Notes: generated from the letters alone by a model not told the origin. DNA of 64,000 nt from Hydrocarboniclastica marina (GCF_004851605.1 NZ_CP031093.1:1116001-1180000); one strand, 5' to 3'. Positions 1 through 9,036 are shown, counted from the stretch's first letter. A program made the numbers and translations.

Positions 1-706
1 GTGCCTGGGTCAGGTCTGCCATAAAGCTGTCACTACTGGAGTTGACCACGTATTTGGCGCCCATGTCGCGCAGCAGTGCTTCCTGTTCCGGCCTGCGGAC
101 GATATTGACCAGGTCGATGCCGTCGGCGATGCAGATGCGGTTGAGCATTTGTCCGAGGTTAGAAGCGGCGGCAGCGTGAACGATAGCTTTGTGACCTTCA
201 GCGCGCATGGTTTCTACCATGGCCAATGCCGTCAGAGGGTTTACAAAGCTTGAAGCGCCTTCGACTGCAGTGGTACCAGGCTCCAGTTCCAGACAGCTTT
301 GAACGTTGGCACAGAGATATTTACGGTAACTACCACCGCCAATCACCGCAACGGTTTTACCCATCAGGCTCTGCGCCGCGGCTGATGATCCCGCAGCGAC
401 GACTGTACCGGCGCCTTCATTGCCCACGGGTACTGCCTTGCCAACCCGCTTTTTAACCGCGCCCATGAACTTGGCCGGGACGTCGGCACTGATTACCGGA
501 CGATCGGCACTACCGGCTTGCCTGGCAGTCGTCATATCGGCTGCGCTGAACATCACGCCCAGGTCGGACGGGTTAATAGGGGCAGCTTCGATGCGGATGA
601 CCACTTCGTGTTCGCCAGGCTGCGGGATCTCGATCTCGCGCAGGGCAAGTTCCAGTTTGTTATTTTCGGTAATGGTTGAAGTAAGTTCGATGTTGGTATC
701 TGACAC
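1..706 (-). CDS. MDR-family zinc-type alcohol dehydrogenase / quinone reductase, C-terminus cut by window edge
   Basis: The minus strand reads an open frame from a GTG at 704-706 to the left edge, about 235 residues. An AGGAG lies six bases upstream of the GTG, which decides this start. The product begins VSDTNIELTSTI, carries the GroES-like pattern of medium-chain dehydrogenases (a PxPGxxEVxIRIxAxxINPSD segment near residues 25-45), a GNEGAGTV stretch near residue 98, and a nucleotide-binding half with HAAAASNLGQML. Such proteins use NAD(P)H to reduce quinones or enoyl thioesters; the substrate cannot be told from the fragment. No catalytic zinc cysteine cluster is seen in the visible part, which favours a quinone-oxidoreductase-like member. 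Nothing is known of its downstream neighbours because the window ends. Confidence 0.8.
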   Translation of the reverse strand, partial: MSDTNIELTSTITENNKLELALREIEIPQPGEHEVVIRIEAAPINPSDLGVMFSAADMTTARQAGSADRPVISADVPAKFMGAVKKRVGKAVPVGNEGAGTVVAAGSSAAAQSLMGKTVAVIGGGSYRKYLCANVQSCLELEPGTTAVEGASSFVNPLTALAMVETMRAEGHKAIVHAAAASNLGQMLNRICIADGIDLVNIVRRPEQEALLRDMGAKYVVNSSSDSFMADLTQA

Positions 707-1275
707 TTTTTTCTCCTGCAAGAGTTAAATGGTCTGGTACTTTGCTAACCGGTGTTACCGCATCAAAAGAGGGGACAGCCCGTGGCGCCTGCCTGATTCG
801 TGTTTCTGGACTGTCTGATCGTAGTGATCAATGGGGTCAGAGTAACTGACTTATTCGATCAGTTTCCCCAAGAACTGCAGGCCATCGTCGGCTAAGCCGC
901 CCGCGCCATCAACCCGTTCATACTCGACCAGCCACCACGCCGCTCACTCGAACAGAGCGCAAACACAGCACGTCCCCAGGAACCCCGGCCCAGTTCCCAG
1001 GGGGAGGTTGTTCCGCCCAGGACAGTTTGCAGCTAGAGAGACCCAGCGCAGCATCTCACTCAACGAAAAACCGTTAGCTCTCACAGTCTGATTAGTATGC
1101 TACCTTTTTTTGCTGATTCAGACGAGAGCCACCCAAGTCCCAAGCCGCATCCCCCCAACATCTCCATCAGGTCCGCTGCGGCATGTTTCTTGAGCAATTT
1201 TATCGTTGCTGAGGCAAGGATGGACAACGTATTCTCAGGCAGAGAGGCTGAATCCAATCAGCCAGAGGTGGGTGT
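707..1275. other. Intergenic region with short-repeat remnants
   Basis: No convincing gene is visible. A TGGGGTCAGAGTAA motif at about 832-846 resembles sequence often found beside REP-associated (Y1) transposase remnants, and a CTCGAACAGAG motif near 946-956 recurs at 9264 and, in related form, at 31312-31341. I read this as decayed mobile or repeat DNA without a recoverable coding frame. Confidence 0.35.
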
Positions 1276-2376
1276 TTGAAAAAAGCCATGGTGTTTCTGG
1301 GCGTAGCGCTGCTGATGGCGATGTTGGCCAGTTTTGCGTCTCAGCCGGTGCCCGTCGAGCAGAAGCTCATTTCTATCCGGGCGCAGGAGGTTCTGCCCGG
1401 GTTTGACAACCTTGAAGACGAGCCCATCGAGGTGCAGGCTGCCATCTTGGACCTGGGCGATGACCCGATTTTACGCCTTAAAGCCCAGGCGGCACTGCTT
1501 GCCTTCCCCGAAATGGCCCGCACCATTTTCCCCCTCTATGCTTCCGAGCCTGAGTTTCAGGACGTCTTGCGTTCCTATAGCGAGCAGGCACTGCCGCCGA
1601 TCCATTATTTTATTCATCATCCCGTTAATACCGTTGAATGGATGAACAAGGCAGCCCGTCAGTATGAGCGCGCCGTGGATTACATCGCGGAGCTAAGGGG
1701 CGGGAAGCCCACTCAACAGGAAGACGCCGAGCCTCTCTCGCCGGAAGAACGGGGCTGGTACGCGGTGAATTTTATCCGCGATGAAGGGCATGATTTTCTG
1801 GGGCAGTTTGTTGTTGATGATCAGGGCGAGACCCAGTGGGTGCAGACTGAAAGGGTGACCGAAGGCATCGCCCAGTTCTTTACCAGCGGGGTCAGACAAC
1901 TGGAGTCAGACTACCGAACCGGTGAGGATATTTCTGCCGGTGATATTGGCTGGGCGTCGGTGGATGTGCTGGTGCTTGCCAGCGCGGTCAAGGTGCTTCG
2001 CGCCGGTCGCACGGTCGCAAAGACCACCCGGGGAGCCGGGCTTTCAACCCGCTCGGCTGCGCTGGCCGCCCGTATTACCGGTGGCGGCCGGCTGATCCTC
2101 AGCAGTGCCCGCTATGCCAAATGGCCGGTTTTTCTGGGGGCAGGGTATCTGGTGGTTACTCATCCCAGCCTGATCAATGATTTTTTTACCGGGGTCGCCG
2201 ATGTGCTTGGTGTATCTCCCCTGGCTATGCGGATAGCGGGGTGGTTGATCATCCTCGTTCCGGCCCTGTACTTGCTCAGCTGGTTGCTATGGCCGGCCAT
2301 TGCGCTGGTCCGGGGGCTTCTAGCGGTTTTGTACCGTCTGGCCGGCAGAAGACCCGGTTATTCCGGGCTCCAGTGA
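1276..2376 (+). CDS. Conserved-looking membrane protein of unknown function
   Basis: I do not recognise this 366-residue protein. It begins at a TTG (AGAGG seven bases upstream) giving MKKAMVFLGVALLMAMLASFA, a typical signal or N-terminal membrane segment; an ATG four codons later is an alternative. The middle (about 40-230) is soluble, acidic and helix-rich, with no cysteine motif. The C-terminal third carries alternating basic (AGRTVAKTTRGAG) and hydrophobic stretches, with membrane segments near 275-295 and 315-345 and a basic tail. The layout suggests a periplasmic domain anchored in the inner membrane. It stands alone, followed convergently by the MBL-fold gene. No function is proposed. 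Confidence 0.75.
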   Translation: MKKAMVFLGVALLMAMLASFASQPVPVEQKLISIRAQEVLPGFDNLEDEPIEVQAAILDLGDDPILRLKAQAALLAFPEMARTIFPLYASEPEFQDVLRSYSEQALPPIHYFIHHPVNTVEWMNKAARQYERAVDYIAELRGGKPTQQEDAEPLSPEERGWYAVNFIRDEGHDFLGQFVVDDQGETQWVQTERVTEGIAQFFTSGVRQLESDYRTGEDISAGDIGWASVDVLVLASAVKVLRAGRTVAKTTRGAGLSTRSAALAARITGGGRLILSSARYAKWPVFLGAGYLVVTHPSLINDFFTGVADVLGVSPLAMRIAGWLIILVPALYLLSWLLWPAIALVRGLLAVLYRLAGRRPGYSGLQ

Positions 2377-2399
2377 CGTTTCCGCAGTTTTCTCTTTAA

Positions 2400-3392
2400 T
2401 CACTGCGACGACCAGACTTCGCCGTGCTGCATCACCCGAAATTCCGCCTCGCTAATCCCTTGCCTCTCCAATGCTAGCCGCAGTCGCCTGGGTGGCTCAT
2501 CCATGGGTTCATCGGTCAGCACGAAGGTGCCCCAGTGCATGGCTACCGACTGCCTGGCGCCAATATTCTGGTGAATTCTGACCGCCTCTTCCGGCGCCAC
2601 GTGCACCGGGGCCATAAACCAGCGGGGGTCGTAAGCGCCGATGGGTAGCAGTGCCAGGTCGATGGGCGCAAACAACTCGCCGATGTCCCGAAACACCTTT
2701 CCATAACCGGTATCACCGCCGAAATAGAACCGGAAGCCGTCCATGTCCAGAAGCCAGCTGCACCAGAGCGAGGTGTTGGTGTCGGTGGCGGTGCGTCCGC
2801 TGAAGTGCTGGGCGGGCAGGCAGAACACTTCGTTTTTGCTGGCCAGTGGCGCCGATTGCCACCAGTCCAGTTCCACCAGGTTGTGGATGCCGCGCTTTTT
2901 GAACCAGCGTCGCAGGCCCATGGGGATACAGAAACGCAGGCTATCTCCGAACCGTCGGTGCAACTGTCGCACGGTCGCTTCGTCGAGGTGGTCGTAGTGA
3001 TTGTGGGAAATCAGTACCAGGTGGATCGTCGGCATGTCTGCCACCGTCAGGGCAGGTGGGGTGTACCGCTTCGGTCCGACCAGGCGGAAGGGACTGGCAC
3101 GCTCCGACAACACCGGGTCGGTCAGCACGTTCAGGCCCCGGTACTGGAACAGGAATGACGCATGGCCCAGCCAGGTCAGTTGTGGCGCGGCCGGCGGGTT
3201 CAGCAGCAAGTGGCCGTCGGGGCGCAGCAGCGAGTAACGTTTACCTTTTGGAAAACGGCGGCCGGGGGCCAACTGCCAGCGCAGGAAATCCCCCAGGCCG
3301 TGGCGGGGTACAGGCTCCAGGTTTCGGAACCTGCCGCCTTGGCAATGGGGTTCGGCCGCCAGGGCGGCGAGGCGTTCACGGTCGATGGTCAT
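2400..3392 (-). CDS. MBL-fold metallohydrolase, NAPE-PLD/RomA-like
   Basis: This 330-residue protein has the metallo-beta-lactamase fold metal signature HNHYDH at residues 130-135, with further likely ligands H196 (PAQHFSGR), D227 (GGDTGYG) and H286 (MHWGTF). The strand TWLGHASFL near residue 74 and LTDPV at 90 are typical of the lipid-hydrolase-like branch that includes N-acyl-phosphatidylethanolamine phospholipase D and bacterial RomA. Family members bind two zinc or iron ions and cleave phosphodiesters or other esters; the substrate here is unknown. No signal peptide is seen, so it is probably cytoplasmic or loosely membrane-associated. It is divergent from the helicase gene, with a 145-bp shared upstream region. 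Confidence 0.88.
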   Translation of the reverse strand: MTIDRERLAALAAEPHCQGGRFRNLEPVPRHGLGDFLRWQLAPGRRFPKGKRYSLLRPDGHLLLNPPAAPQLTWLGHASFLFQYRGLNVLTDPVLSERASPFRLVGPKRYTPPALTVADMPTIHLVLISHNHYDHLDEATVRQLHRRFGDSLRFCIPMGLRRWFKKRGIHNLVELDWWQSAPLASKNEVFCLPAQHFSGRTATDTNTSLWCSWLLDMDGFRFYFGGDTGYGKVFRDIGELFAPIDLALLPIGAYDPRWFMAPVHVAPEEAVRIHQNIGARQSVAMHWGTFVLTDEPMDEPPRRLRLALERQGISEAEFRVMQHGEVWSSQ

Positions 3393-3502
3393 GGCTCGGG
3401 CTCACTGGTGAAACCGGAAAAGTTCTTTGGACGCTCAGGTAACGACTTCGGTATTTGTTAGTATGGCTGCCTTATCATCCCGATAGCGATCAGCCCTGCG
3501 CA

Positions 3503-3541
3503 ATGAATGCTCCCTTCAATATGATGCTCTCCTCACGATGA
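3503..3541 (+). CDS. Possible 12-codon leader ORF overlapping the radD start
   Basis: An ATG at 3503 opens a mini-ORF reading [12 protein letters not shown] that stops at a TGA (3539-3541) overlapping the helicase ATG at 3538 in the ATGA arrangement. Its first five codons nearly repeat those of the helicase (MNAPF), because 35 bp are duplicated. It could couple translation to radD, or be only the scar of the duplication. Neither start has a good Shine-Dalgarno sequence. Confidence 0.3.
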   Translation: MNAPFNMMLSSR

Positions 3542-5334
3542 ATGCGCCTTTCACATTGCGCCCTTACCAGCAGGAGGCGGTCGATGCCACCTTGAGGCAT
3601 TTCCGCCAATCCGATGAGTCTGCCGTTATTGTGCTGCCAACCGGCGCCGGTAAAAGCCTGGTTATTGCCGAGCTGGCTCGACTTGCCCGGCGCAAGATTC
3701 TGGTGCTGACTCACGTCAAGGAGCTGGTGGAACAGAATCACGCCAAATACCAGAGCTATGGGCTGGGCGGCGGCATCTTCTCCGCCGGGCTGAAGCGGAA
3801 GGAAAGCCGGCATCAGGTGACCTTTGCCAGTGTGCAGTCGGTAGCGGCGAATCTGGATCAGTTCCGAGATGAATACTCGCTGGTCATTATCGATGAGTGC
3901 CATCGGGTCAGCGGTGAGGAAACCAGCCAGTATCAAAGAATCATCGAGCTGCTGAAACAGCAGAACGATGCCCTCAAAGTGCTCGGGCTAACCGCTACAC
4001 CCTATCGTCTGGCCATGGGCTGGATCTATCGCTACCACTACCGGGGTTTCGTGCGCGGTTCTGGTGAAGAGCAGGACAAACCCTTTGTGCACTGCATCTA
4101 CGAGCTACCGTTGCGCTACATGGTCAACCGGGGCTATCTCACCCGGCCTGAGCTGGTGAACGCGGCGGTGGCGCAATACGATTTCTCCGCCCTGGCCCAG
4201 GACCGCTTTGGCGAATACGCCGAGCGCGACGTCAACCAGCTGCTGGGCAAGCATAAGCGTGTGACCCGGGCCATCATTGAGCAGGTGATGGAGCTGGCCG
4301 CTGAGCGCAAGGGCGTGATGATCTTCGCGGCCACGGTGGATCATGCGCGGGAGGTTACTGGGTATCTGCCTGAACACCAGACGGCCCTGGTCACAGGCGC
4401 AACCGATCTGAAGGAACGGGACGTGCTCGTCCAACGCTTCAAGCAGCGTGAGCTGAAATACCTGGTGAACGTCTCCGTGCTCACCACGGGCTTTGATGCG
4501 CCCCATGTGGACTTTATCGCCATCCTTCGCCCTACCCAGTCGGTCAGCCTCTACCAGCAGATGGTGGGCCGCGGTCTTCGCCTGGACGAAGGCAAAACCG
4601 ACTGCCTGGTGATTGATTACGCCGGCAACAATGTAAATCTGCATCACCCCGAGGTAGGCGAGCCAAAACCCAAACACGACAGTGAGCCGGTGCAGGTGTT
4701 CTGCCCGGGCTGTGGTTTTGCCAACATCTTCTGGGGCAAAACAGACGGCGACGGCCATGTGATTGAGCACTACGGGCGCCGTTGCCAGGGGCTGCTGGAA
4801 CCTGGGGAAGGGGACGAACCTGCCGGGCACAACGGGCACCCTCAACAGTGCGATTACCGCTTCCGTTTCAAGGCGTGCCCCCGTTGCGGTGGCGAGAATG
4901 ACATCGCGGCCCGCAACTGTGGCCAGTGCCACAAAGCCATCATCGACCCGGATGATCAGCTAAGGGATGCCCTGAGACTCAAGGACGCCCTAGTGATCCG
5001 CTGCGCCGGGATCTCGTTAGATGGTAGTGGCAGCAAACTGAAGATCACCTATCACGGTGAAGAGGGGGAAGAGCTCAGCGAATCGTTTGATTTCAGCAAG
5101 CCTGCGCAGCGCCACGTCTTTAACAAGCTGTTCGGGCGTCGTTTTGCGAGTGGCCAGGCCCCGCAAGTATTCAGCAGCGCTGATGAGGTGCGTGTGATGC
5201 AGGCCTTGTTGCCGGCGCCCGATTTTGTGATTGCCCGGAAGCAGAACCACTATTGGCAGGTGCAGGTGCAGGTGCAGGTGCAGGAGCGGATTTTTGATTA
5301 TCAGGGTAGTTATCGTCGGGCGAATGAGGTTTAA
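3538..5334 (+). CDS. radD: RadD-like superfamily 2 DNA helicase/ATPase
   Basis: The 598-residue product has SF2 helicase motifs in order: PTGAGKS (34-40), DECH (119-122), TATP (152-155) and a motif VI region [10 protein letters not shown] near 345. It ends with a cysteine-rich zinc-binding section (CPGC near 386, then CPRCGG, CGQC). Length and order match E. coli RadD (YejH), which helps process double-strand breaks and crossover intermediates. Close to the C-terminus four perfect CAGGTG hexamers (5257-5280) encode a VQVQVQ run, which looks like slippage expansion at a tolerated site. The ATG at 3538 is supported by homology of [11 protein letters not shown] to the Q-motif region of the family. 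It appears monocistronic. Confidence 0.87.
   Translation: MNAPFTLRPYQQEAVDATLRHFRQSDESAVIVLPTGAGKSLVIAELARLARRKILVLTHVKELVEQNHAKYQSYGLGGGIFSAGLKRKESRHQVTFASVQSVAANLDQFRDEYSLVIIDECHRVSGEETSQYQRIIELLKQQNDALKVLGLTATPYRLAMGWIYRYHYRGFVRGSGEEQDKPFVHCIYELPLRYMVNRGYLTRPELVNAAVAQYDFSALAQDRFGEYAERDVNQLLGKHKRVTRAIIEQVMELAAERKGVMIFAATVDHAREVTGYLPEHQTALVTGATDLKERDVLVQRFKQRELKYLVNVSVLTTGFDAPHVDFIAILRPTQSVSLYQQMVGRGLRLDEGKTDCLVIDYAGNNVNLHHPEVGEPKPKHDSEPVQVFCPGCGFANIFWGKTDGDGHVIEHYGRRCQGLLEPGEGDEPAGHNGHPQQCDYRFRFKACPRCGGENDIAARNCGQCHKAIIDPDDQLRDALRLKDALVIRCAGISLDGSGSKLKITYHGEEGEELSESFDFSKPAQRHVFNKLFGRRFASGQAPQVFSSADEVRVMQALLPAPDFVIARKQNHYWQVQVQVQVQERIFDYQGSYRRANEV
5257..5284 (+). repeat. CAGGTG hexanucleotide repeat inside radD
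   Basis: Four perfect CAGGTG copies (5257-5280) plus a partial fifth. The unit is a multiple of three, so copy changes alter the protein by Val-Gln pairs without shifting frame. Confidence 0.95.
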
Positions 5335-5548
5335 GGCTGCCGGCTAGGATTCCTTGAGGCAGCAGGGTTTCCACTTTGGAAACCAGGCAATCATGTACGT
5401 GAAACAAATATGCAGCCATGCCGAGTATGATCGGCTGGCAGAAAAATACCGTCGCCATCGGGAGTCAGGCCTTGCGATGACAGGCTCAATTACCTCTGAG
5501 TCAGCTTCCCCCCTTGTTTTCGGCCATGGCGAGCATCCTGAAACTCAT

Positions 5549-5606
5549 ATCTTGAACCGCGTTCAACAAACCGCTATGCTGAGCGAAGTTGAATGGGGTT
5601 CAAGAT
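5549..5606. promoter_or_regulatory. Paired palindromes, candidate TetR operator before the redox cluster
   Basis: Two related dyads precede the gene at 5608. The first is ATCTTGAAC-CGC-GTTCAA (5549-5566), whose core TTGAAC/GTTCAA is a perfect palindrome. The second is TTGAAT-GGG-GTTCAAGAT (5589-5606). The half-site ATCTTGAA recurs as both arms of the palindrome before the TetR gene at 8377-8403. This repetition is the main evidence that the TetR protein binds here; it has not been shown. Confidence 0.6.
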
Positions 5607-5607
5607 T

Positions 5608-6195
5608 ATGAATACGACAAACGCAAGTACCTCTTCATTGAGGGAATCCGACCTGATGGCAATGAGTGTAAGTGAACTCATGAAGGTGTTTGAAGGGTCT
5701 CCCTCGCCGACGATGCAGCAGATGGACGGTGAGTTCGCGGCGCGCTTGCTTGCTCAGCCCGGCAAGTTGGCCCAGTTCATCGGTGAGGTGACGATCAACA
5801 ACCCCCTCATGCCGGGGCGCTGGCTCTGCAAGGCATTCCGGCCCGTTTCCGATAATCTTGGTCGCGGCTACAACTCCTTCGCGCACTTTGGGCGCGCCGT
5901 TCAGCGCTTCCCGATGGAGACGCTGATCGCACCATCTCGCTATGACGGTCGTCCCGCCTACACGTTGGTCTATGGGGCCTTCTGGTCCATGTGTGGTGCG
6001 ATCAACATGGTCGATGAAGTCAGGCAAGTGGGGGCTGACCTCTATCTGGGCATTGGCACCTGGGGCTTCACCGCCGCTCAGCGGCGCGTTCCGCTGCCCT
6101 TTGTCCTTCGAGGACCTGTTTCTCCCTATGTGCGTGACACCGGTACGCGCAAGAAAACATTTGACGTTCGCCAAGCCATTCCAGCGTTGAGGTAA
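5608..6195 (+). CDS. Protein of unknown function, first gene of a TetR-linked redox cluster
   Basis: I do not recognise this 195-residue protein. The ATG at 5608 is preferred over an in-frame ATG at 5593, which lies inside the candidate operator. There is no signal peptide or membrane segment. A middle section has GRWLCKAFRP, GRGYNSFAHFGR and SRYDGRPAYTLVYG, a pattern of glycine- and aromatic-rich strands suggesting a small beta-barrel or lipocalin-like ligand-binding fold; this is a guess from composition. It ends 15 bp before the SDR start and is probably co-transcribed with the two following reductase genes. Confidence 0.7.
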   Translation: MNTTNASTSSLRESDLMAMSVSELMKVFEGSPSPTMQQMDGEFAARLLAQPGKLAQFIGEVTINNPLMPGRWLCKAFRPVSDNLGRGYNSFAHFGRAVQRFPMETLIAPSRYDGRPAYTLVYGAFWSMCGAINMVDEVRQVGADLYLGIGTWGFTAAQRRVPLPFVLRGPVSPYVRDTGTRKKTFDVRQAIPALR

Positions 6196-6210
6196 GAAAG
6201 GTTGAAAACC

Positions 6211-7002
6211 ATGAATGCTCCCCGTCGTAAAGCACTGATCACTGGCGCCTCTGCAGGTATCGGTGCCACTTTCGCCCACCAACTGGCCGCCAGCGGCTAC
6301 GACTTGCTGCTCGCCGCGCGCCGTGGCGATCGCTTGCAGACGCTGGCCGACCAACTGGTGACAGAGCATGGCATTCAGTGCGAAGTCCTGTCGGTCGACC
6401 TGGCCAGTCCTGACGCCGCGCGCGTAGTCGTGGAGCACCTTGACAAGCTCGACTGGCGCATCGATTTCCTTGTCAACAACGCCGGCCTGTCAGGTCACTC
6501 GAAGTTCGCCCAAGCCACCTGGTCACAGTTGAATGGCGAGATCCAGTTGATGATGACCACCCTGACTGAGCTGATACACCGGATCGCGGCCGGCATGATG
6601 GAGCGGGGTTGGGGACGCATCATCAATGTGTCGTCGCTGGCCGCATTGTCGCCACCGGGCGAAAGCCTGCTGTATTCGGCGATCAAGACGTATGTTCTGA
6701 TTCTGTCGCAGTCCCTGGACATGGAGTTCAAGCCCCACGGCGTTCATGTCACGGCACTCTGTCCCGGTTTCACGTACAGTGAGTTTCACGACGTGATGGG
6801 CACTCGGGACACGGCCAATGATCTGCCTGCGTTCATGTGGCAGCAGCCGCAAGACGTGGCTCGTGCAGGCGTCGCTGCGGTGATGGCAGGCAAGCCGGTA
6901 TGCGTGCCGGGCGCGTTCAACAAGATCATGGCTGCACTGATGCGGCCGATGCCGCTGTGGCTCAGCTACCTGGCTGGTCGCGCCCTCAATCCATTCAAGT
7001 AA
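6211..7002 (+). CDS. Short-chain dehydrogenase/reductase
   Basis: The product (263 residues) has the Rossmann motif TGASAGIGA near the start, NNAG near residue 90 and a YSAIK catalytic Tyr-Lys pair with an upstream NVSSLA serine: a complete classical SDR active site. The arginine pair in LAARRGDRL after strand 2 favours NADP(H). The ATG at 6211 is chosen because an AGAAAGG lies about ten bases upstream; a TTG at 6202 is in frame but too close. A hydrophobic C-terminus (MPLWLSYLAGRAL) could touch a membrane. It sits between the unknown protein and the saccharopine-dehydrogenase-like gene, 8 bp apart, so the three likely act on one substrate. Confidence 0.87.
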   Translation: MNAPRRKALITGASAGIGATFAHQLAASGYDLLLAARRGDRLQTLADQLVTEHGIQCEVLSVDLASPDAARVVVEHLDKLDWRIDFLVNNAGLSGHSKFAQATWSQLNGEIQLMMTTLTELIHRIAAGMMERGWGRIINVSSLAALSPPGESLLYSAIKTYVLILSQSLDMEFKPHGVHVTALCPGFTYSEFHDVMGTRDTANDLPAFMWQQPQDVARAGVAAVMAGKPVCVPGAFNKIMAALMRPMPLWLSYLAGRALNPFK

Positions 7003-7010
7003 GGCAAACC

Positions 7011-8060
7011 ATGGCGTTCATGATATACGGGGCGAATGGCTACACGGGCGAACTCATTGCCCGCGAAGCCGTCGCGCGGGGCATGAAGCCCATCCTTGCC
7101 GGGCGGAGTAGAGCCAAGATCGAGCGCCTTGCGGGCGAGTTGAACCTGGAATGCCGCGTCTTTGATTTAGGCAACCCGGCCAGCATCGCGGAGCAACTCC
7201 ACGGTGTCACGGTGGTGCTGCTCACTGCGGGGCCTTTTTCCGCGACGAGCGAACCCATGGTTCGTGCGTGCATCGAAGCACGGGCGCATTACCTGGACAT
7301 CACCGGCGAGATCGACGTATTCGAAGCGGTACACCGTGCTCACCCGGATGCGCAACGGGCCGGCGTAGTGCTTTGCCCTGGTGTTGGCTTCGACGTGATT
7401 CCGACCGATTGTGTGGCTGCAGCATTGAAAGAGGCAATGCCTGATGCTACGCAGTTGAGTCTCGGTTTTGACACGACGGTCAGCCTCTCACCGGGCACAA
7501 TGAAAACCACTTTGGAAAGTACGCCTCAAGGTGGCAGAGTGCGCCGAGAGGGAAAAATTGTCCGGGTGCCGCTGGCTCACGATGTCAGACGGATCGACTT
7601 CGGACGAGGCGAGCGCTTGGCTGTGGCCGTGCCCTGGGGTGATGTCTCAACGGCTTTTCACACAACGGGTGTGCCGAATGTCACTGTTTATGTTCCGGCC
7701 AGCCGTTTGTCTGTTCTCGGTATGAAGCTTGGCAATGTGTTTGGCCCTTTGCTTGCCATGTCACTCGTTCAGCGGGCACTGATGAAGCTGGTTCCTTTGC
7801 TGGTCAAGGGGCCGGATGAGGCGGACAGAGCTCGCATGCCGGCCTACGTCTGGGGCGAGGCGATCAACGCTCGCGGGGAACGCCGTACCGCGCGTGTGAA
7901 AACAGCCAATGGCTACACCCTGACGATCCCTGGCGCACTCGCCGTGGCGACCTTTCTGCTCAACAACGACGCGCCCGCAGGGTTTACCACGCCATCCGGC
8001 TTGATGGGGTACGGCCTGCTGGCCGATCTTCCCGGCGGTGGGCGAATTGCCATTGAGTGA
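7011..8060 (+). CDS. Saccharopine-dehydrogenase-like / trans-acting enoyl reductase family protein
   Basis: The 349-residue product begins MAFMIYGANGYTGELIA, a GxxGxxG NAD(P)-binding motif, and continues with LAGRSRAKIERLA, typical of the saccharopine dehydrogenase-like family that includes mycobacterial trans-acting enoyl reductases. The conserved HYLDITGEIDVF and CPGVGFDVIPTDC segments support this. Family members reduce or rearrange lipid-like or amino-acid-derived substrates; the substrate here is unknown. The ATG at 7011 follows the SDR stop by 8 bp with an AAGG before it; longer reading frames would overlap the SDR gene and are unlikely. It is the last recognised gene of the cluster before the TetR gene. 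Confidence 0.82.
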   Translation: MAFMIYGANGYTGELIAREAVARGMKPILAGRSRAKIERLAGELNLECRVFDLGNPASIAEQLHGVTVVLLTAGPFSATSEPMVRACIEARAHYLDITGEIDVFEAVHRAHPDAQRAGVVLCPGVGFDVIPTDCVAAALKEAMPDATQLSLGFDTTVSLSPGTMKTTLESTPQGGRVRREGKIVRVPLAHDVRRIDFGRGERLAVAVPWGDVSTAFHTTGVPNVTVYVPASRLSVLGMKLGNVFGPLLAMSLVQRALMKLVPLLVKGPDEADRARMPAYVWGEAINARGERRTARVKTANGYTLTIPGALAVATFLLNNDAPAGFTTPSGLMGYGLLADLPGGGRIAIE

Positions 8061-8235
8061 GGGACTGCGGACATTGCCGTCCCCCCTGACACCCTTCATC
8101 ATTGACTTCCTGAGTGAAAACTACGGCACGTACCGCCAACATCTCGAGTACATGGGCGCTTCCGCGAAACGTGCTGGATATCCTTATGAGGTGCCCCCGC
8201 CGAATGAGCTTCCGCAAAGAATAATATTCGTATGA
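8038..8235 (+). pseudogene. Small ORF or C-terminal remnant of unknown gene
   Basis: A frame overlapping the end of the preceding gene encodes about 65 residues, with a well-ordered segment FIIDFLSENYGTYRQHLEYM followed by AKRAGYPYEVPPPNELP. The composition looks like real protein rather than antisense noise, yet there is no clear ribosome binding site. It may be the tail of a gene whose front was lost, or a frameshifted extension. I do not know its family. Confidence 0.3.
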
Positions 8236-8376
8236 CCGACCTCAGGCAGTGACTTGGGCGCTGGGCATCGCGCTTGCTGGTGAGTAAATGAGCCCTGATG
8301 ATCAGCTAGCGTTTGTCATCTGTTCAAGCCTCTTTTCCGCAAACTACTTACTGAACTGACGTCTTCTTGGCTGGCA
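8236..8376. other. Intergenic leader before the TetR gene
   Basis: No gene is seen. Together with 8377-8445 it forms the leader of the TetR gene; the palindrome at 8377-8403 is listed separately. Confidence 0.4.
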
Positions 8377-8403
8377 TTCAAGATAACCTGGTTGTATCTT
8401 GAA
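8377..8403. promoter_or_regulatory. Perfect 8-bp inverted repeat, candidate TetR autoregulatory operator
   Basis: TTCAAGAT (8377-8384) and ATCTTGAA (8396-8403) are exact inverted copies separated by 11 bases, 42 bp before the TetR start. The same half-site occurs before the redox cluster at 5549 and 5598. TetR-family repressors commonly bind such dyads at their own promoter. Confidence 0.65.
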
Positions 8404-8445
8404 CGTCAGCCAACGATTAGTACGAGTTCCCATAGGAGAGTGCCC

Positions 8446-9036
8446 TTGGCCCGCAACAAACGTCATCTGGAGCAGAAGGTCAAAAAAGAGGAGATTGAGC
8501 TTGTTGCCATGGCTCTGCTGAAGGAAAAAGGCTACGACAACACCTCAATGGCCGAAATCGCCAGAAGCGCGGGTGTGGCCGCGAATACCATTTACTGGTA
8601 CTACGAAAACAAAGACGACGTCCTGCTTGCGGTACTTAACCGTGTCGTATCGCAAGCCATCGCTGATGTGATGGCGCTGCAGGAACAGCCGCTCAGAACC
8701 AGAGTGCTGATGTTAATTGCGCAGGTGGAGAGTTCCGGTTCATTGATGACGGACGTTCACTCCCGCGTAAGTCATTCTCCGAAAGTTCGCGCCTGGCACG
8801 ATCGTTTCCACACGATGGTAGAGCAGCTATCGGTTTCAGAGTTGGTCAAGGCTGGGGTGAACCTGGCTGAGGCGCTACTGGACGCCAGAGTGCTGATTTA
8901 TGTGATCGAAGGGCTGCTTGCGCACCCGCATGAGTTGCAGGAAAGAGAGCAGATCGTTGATCACGCCCTTAAACGGATAACCGGGCAATTGAAAATTCCC
9001 AGCCAAGTGAAAACTCCCAGTCAAGCCAAAACCTAA
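8446..9036 (+). CDS. TetR/AcrR-family transcriptional regulator
   Basis: A helix-turn-helix typical of TetR proteins lies in the first 60 residues (TSMAEIARSAGVAANTIYWYYENKDD, given here by its key parts: MAEIA, GVAANTIYWYY, KDDVL). The C-terminal half is a helical ligand-binding domain without a recognised ligand. I place the start at TTG 8446 because AGGAG (8434-8438) lies seven bases upstream; a GTG at 8440 is too close and earlier starts lie inside the palindrome. The last residues are two near-identical six-residue blocks, KIPSQV and KTPSQA, from an 18-bp tandem duplication. It is transcribed in the same direction as the redox cluster it probably controls. Confidence 0.85.
   Translation: MARNKRHLEQKVKKEEIELVAMALLKEKGYDNTSMAEIARSAGVAANTIYWYYENKDDVLLAVLNRVVSQAIADVMALQEQPLRTRVLMLIAQVESSGSLMTDVHSRVSHSPKVRAWHDRFHTMVEQLSVSELVKAGVNLAEALLDARVLIYVIEGLLAHPHELQEREQIVDHALKRITGQLKIPSQVKTPSQAKT
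8992..9033 (+). repeat. 18-bp tandem duplication at the TetR C-terminus
   Basis: Units 8992-9009 and 9010-9027 differ at a few bases, with a 6-bp third remnant. They encode KIPSQV, KTPSQA and KT at the protein end, an in-frame addition. Confidence 0.8.

Noticed and set aside
5354-5611. Possible 85-residue gene between radD and the redox cluster
   Set aside because: Its end overlaps the candidate operator and the next start; no ribosome binding site or recognisable feature.
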